A DNA stretch of 64,000 nt, taken from assembly GCA_018402565.1 (NCBI GenBank), contig JAGYIQ010000008.1, forward strand, positions 40,001 to 104,000, read 5' to 3'. The notes beneath the pieces were generated by a model that was not told the DNA's origin, searched no databases, and saw nothing but the letters and a program-made list of their open reading frames with translations. A program made the position numbers and the translations under genes. Origin of the DNA: Pirellulaceae bacterium (GTDB taxonomy: Bacteria > Planctomycetota > Planctomycetia > Pirellulales > Pirellulaceae). How positions within the stretch are numbered: the stretch's first letter is position 1; each line of letters opens with the position of its first letter. Of the stretch, positions 61,718-64,000 are shown piece after piece.

Positions 61718-62998
61718 TTACTCGGCGACGTCGTAGCAGTAGAGGATCTCTTGGTCCTTGAGGTACAGCTTGCCGCCCGAGACCACGGGATGGGTCCAGA
61801 TCCGGCCGTCTCGCTTGCGCTGCTCCGACTGCGGTGACAGCACAAAGCGACCACGCTCGCGCCAGCCAGCGTCCGAGGGCTCGACCAGGACGATTTCGCC
61901 GCGGTCCTCCGATTGCATGATCAGTCGACCGCCGGCAAAGGTCAGGCAGCCCTTGCCCAACGCGCCCTCTTCCCACAAGGACTCGCCACTGGCGAAGTCC
62001 TGGCAGGTCCAACCCGGTCCATCCGAGTAACCATAAAGGTGATCGCCGACCTTGATCACGCCGCCGTGATGGTTCTTCATGACTTTGTTGCGGTAAACCT
62101 CGGTCACGCTGTTGTCGGCTGCGATCTCCACCATCATGCAGCCCACGCCGTAGCCGCTGGAGATATAGACGCGGTTGCCATCGGCGATTGGCGTCGGGAT
62201 CACGGCCACACGACCGGGCCAGTCGACCGACCAAAGCTGTTGGCCGGTGGAGGGATCCAGGCCAACCAGCCGCTCCATCAATAGCTGCACATACTGCTTC
62301 TTGCCATGTGGGTGAGCCACGATGACGGAAGAGTAATGGGCAGTGCCCTGGCAGCTGTCGGACTGCCAAGCGAGCTTGCCGGTGCTCTTGTCCAGGGCCA
62401 CGATCGCGCCCCCATTGGGGCCGCCGGGGGTCACGACCACGTAATTCTCGTCGACCAGCGGACTCTCCGAGTAACCCCAGGTCGGCACGCTGCCGCCGAA
62501 GTCCGTCAGGTTGGCTCGCCAGATTTCACTCCCGCTATTTTGGTCGACGCAGACCAAGTTGCCCTGCGCACCCAAGGCGAATACACGACCATCAACCACG
62601 GTGGGTGTGCTCCGCGGACCATCGCCCCAGTTATTGACGAACAACGTTCCCAGTTCGGCTCGCCATTGTTCTTTTCCGGAGTTGGCATCCAAGGCCAAGA
62701 GAAATTCCTGATCCTCAAAGGCGCCGACTGTGAACAACTGGCCCTGCACAACGGCGATCCCGCCGTAGCCCAAGCCGGTGGCGGTGTTGGTCCAGAGCTG
62801 AGCCGGGCCACCTTCGGGCCAAGCCTGCATCAGGCCGCTTTCCGTGGAGCGACCTTCGCGGTTGGGGCCACGCCATTGGGCCCAATCATCGGCTGCGGCA
62901 GTCAGCGTGACCGAGACACTGGAGAGAGCCAAGGCTCCGCAAGCCAGCCAATTTTGCGTCGCGGGAACGATCCGACCCAGTAGGGAGCAGCGATTCAT
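61718..62998 (-). CDS. Secreted PQQ-like beta-propeller protein
   Basis: 426 residues from ATG 62996-62998 (GAGGT seven bases upstream). Signal peptide to about residue 36, then DDWAQWRGPNREGRSTESGL, the common start of planctomycete PQQ-like propellers. Blades include GKEQWRAELGTLF, GSEIWRANLTDF, GKLAWQSDSCQG and QQLWSVDWPG. It ends with LYLKDQEILYCYDV, the last blade. Periplasmic; paralog of the gene at 10669-12015. Confidence 0.87.
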   Translation of the reverse strand: MNRCSLLGRIVPATQNWLACGALALSSVSVTLTAAADDWAQWRGPNREGRSTESGLMQAWPEGGPAQLWTNTATGLGYGGIAVVQGQLFTVGAFEDQEFLLALDANSGKEQWRAELGTLFVNNWGDGPRSTPTVVDGRVFALGAQGNLVCVDQNSGSEIWRANLTDFGGSVPTWGYSESPLVDENYVVVTPGGPNGGAIVALDKSTGKLAWQSDSCQGTAHYSSVIVAHPHGKKQYVQLLMERLVGLDPSTGQQLWSVDWPGRVAVIPTPIADGNRVYISSGYGVGCMMVEIAADNSVTEVYRNKVMKNHHGGVIKVGDHLYGYSDGPGWTCQDFASGESLWEEGALGKGCLTFAGGRLIMQSEDRGEIVLVEPSDAGWRERGRFVLSPQSEQRKRDGRIWTHPVVSGGKLYLKDQEILYCYDVAE

Positions 62999-63267
62999 GG
63001 AATATACCTCGGGTAAAGTGGCGTGGACCTGACCCCAGCACGACGGCTCTTTACCGATCGACGCGGGCGTTCCGCCGGTCTTGGTTGGTCTGATGTTACG
63101 TTGTGATGTCGATTGGACTCGATGCCACACAGGGTTACCCCCAGGGCTGTGAATCTTGCGTCCGCCCCTGCCAGAATCCTGCTCCAACGCCCGTTTTGGC
63201 GTGTTTGCAGCGGCGGCGAGGCTGCCCCACGGAACCGCTGATTTTACTCAATTTCGGGCCGCGGGAA

Positions 63268-63843
63268 CTAGGGGTTGGCCGGAGGGGGGACGGCCAGCGA
63301 GACTTCTACCAATCGCTGGGCCAATTGGTCGATCCGACAGAGGACTTCCGGGTCCTGGACGGCGTCGGCGGTGAAGGCGTTGCCAAGGGCGTAGACGAAG
63401 CGGGGCAGGATCAGGCAGCGAAAGTCCAGCATCAGGCTGTTGGCGAAGGGCATCAGGCTCATGTAGGAGCCACCCCCACCGGCGGCACAGAGCAGTCCGA
63501 CGACCTTGTCCTGCCAGGCTCGGCTGGTCAGCTCCACCACATTTTTCAGGGCGGCGTTGACGTCAAAGTTGTAGATCGGCGAGGCGATCAGGATACCTCG
63601 AGCCCCGCGGATCTGGGCGGCCAAGGGCCCGACGTTGGGGTCGCTGTAGGCCGTTTGCCCGTCGCACAGCGGCAGGGGGAGCTGGGCCAAGTCGACCCAG
63701 GCCACGCGGGCCGCTTGAGCCTGGCTGTACTCCTGTAAGCGTTCGAAGGCGGCCTGGGCCAGCATCCGCGAGCGGCTGGTCGGGTGCAGGCTGCTGGAGA
63801 TGACCAGAAATTCGGCGGGCGAGGTCGGCGTGTCACTGCTCAT
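63268..63843 (-). CDS. NADPH-dependent FMN reductase family protein
   Basis: 191 residues. Flavodoxin-like fold: FLVISSSLHPTSRSRMLAQA near the N-terminus (phosphate-binding loop), ILIASPIYNFDVNAALKNVV (the GSPxYN-type FMN site, about 84-103) and VGLLCAAGGGGSYMSLMPFA (about 114-133). Cytoplasmic flavin or quinone reductase. It lies at the right end of the window on the minus strand; 156 bp beyond hold no recognised gene. Confidence 0.88.
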   Translation of the reverse strand: MSSDTPTSPAEFLVISSSLHPTSRSRMLAQAAFERLQEYSQAQAARVAWVDLAQLPLPLCDGQTAYSDPNVGPLAAQIRGARGILIASPIYNFDVNAALKNVVELTSRAWQDKVVGLLCAAGGGGSYMSLMPFANSLMLDFRCLILPRFVYALGNAFTADAVQDPEVLCRIDQLAQRLVEVSLAVPPPANP

Positions 63844-64000
63844 CGGCGGAGGTCCTGAAAACGGGTGCGAGTGCTTTGTCGGCAGCGGCTGGCTCTCAGC
63901 TCGAGGCGGGGTGGTGGCAAAGCACGGGTTGGCTTGGAGTGCGGCTGGGTCAATTTAATCGGCCGAGGGGTTTTGTCGAGTCCGGTGGGTGCGGTGCCCA

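Overview
The window looks like a chromosomal segment of a planctomycete, most likely a member of the Pirellulales. The evidence is gene content: a Planctomycete-type cytochrome (DUF1587/1592/1588/1585/1595) followed by Tat-exported DUF1552 and DUF1501 proteins, secreted PQQ-like beta-propellers, a dockerin-ended secreted protein, two sialate-O-acetylesterase-like hydrolases and an ECF sigma/anti-sigma pair. Coding is moderately GC-rich. Genes are loosely packed, and the gaps carry many small palindromic or tandem repeats. Layout: 0-8.2 kb is an accessory zone with a partial DUF952 gene, three nucleotidyltransferase-fold genes (one broken), a Uma2-family gene with a decayed copy, small secreted proteins and MITE-like repeats. 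8.2-19 kb holds secreted or periplasmic proteins, including a thioredoxin-fold protein whose redox motif is encoded as UGA-x-x-Cys with a hairpin like a bacterial SECIS just downstream (12209-13717), and the sigma/anti-sigma locus. 19-26 kb holds tandem repeats, an eight-heme cytochrome with a tiny Cys-rich membrane partner, and two outer-membrane porins (FadL-like and OprP-like). 26.9-28.9 kb is a Ro60 (TROVE/vWA) gene preceded by a tRNA-like Y RNA candidate and a second small RNA candidate. 29-42 kb is the hydrolase, WD40 and cytochrome/DUF1552/DUF1501 block. 42-53.5 kb holds a DUF2254 membrane protein, a complete N-type ATPase operon in the order atpDCQRBEFAG, and a P1B-type metal ATPase. 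55-61.4 kb looks like a genomic island: tRNA-Asn with two decayed copies, a three-gene cassette ending in a metallo-beta-lactamase-fold hydrolase, an array of about ten tRNA and tRNA-like genes, and an AbiE antitoxin with an internally deleted toxin. The window ends with another PQQ-like propeller and an FMN reductase. The observations most worth a second look are: (1) the selenoprotein candidate, which ordinary annotation would split into two genes; (2) the Ro60 locus with a circularly permuted tRNA-like RNA and a second terminal-stem RNA; (3) the divergent tRNA array, together with a short palindrome (CCGA-N4-TCGG) that recurs inside tRNA-like genes; (4) the N-ATPase with two carboxylates in its c subunit; and (5) the uncharacterised MBL cassette between the tRNA loci. 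All family names come from reading the translated sequences and recalling motifs. No database search was run.
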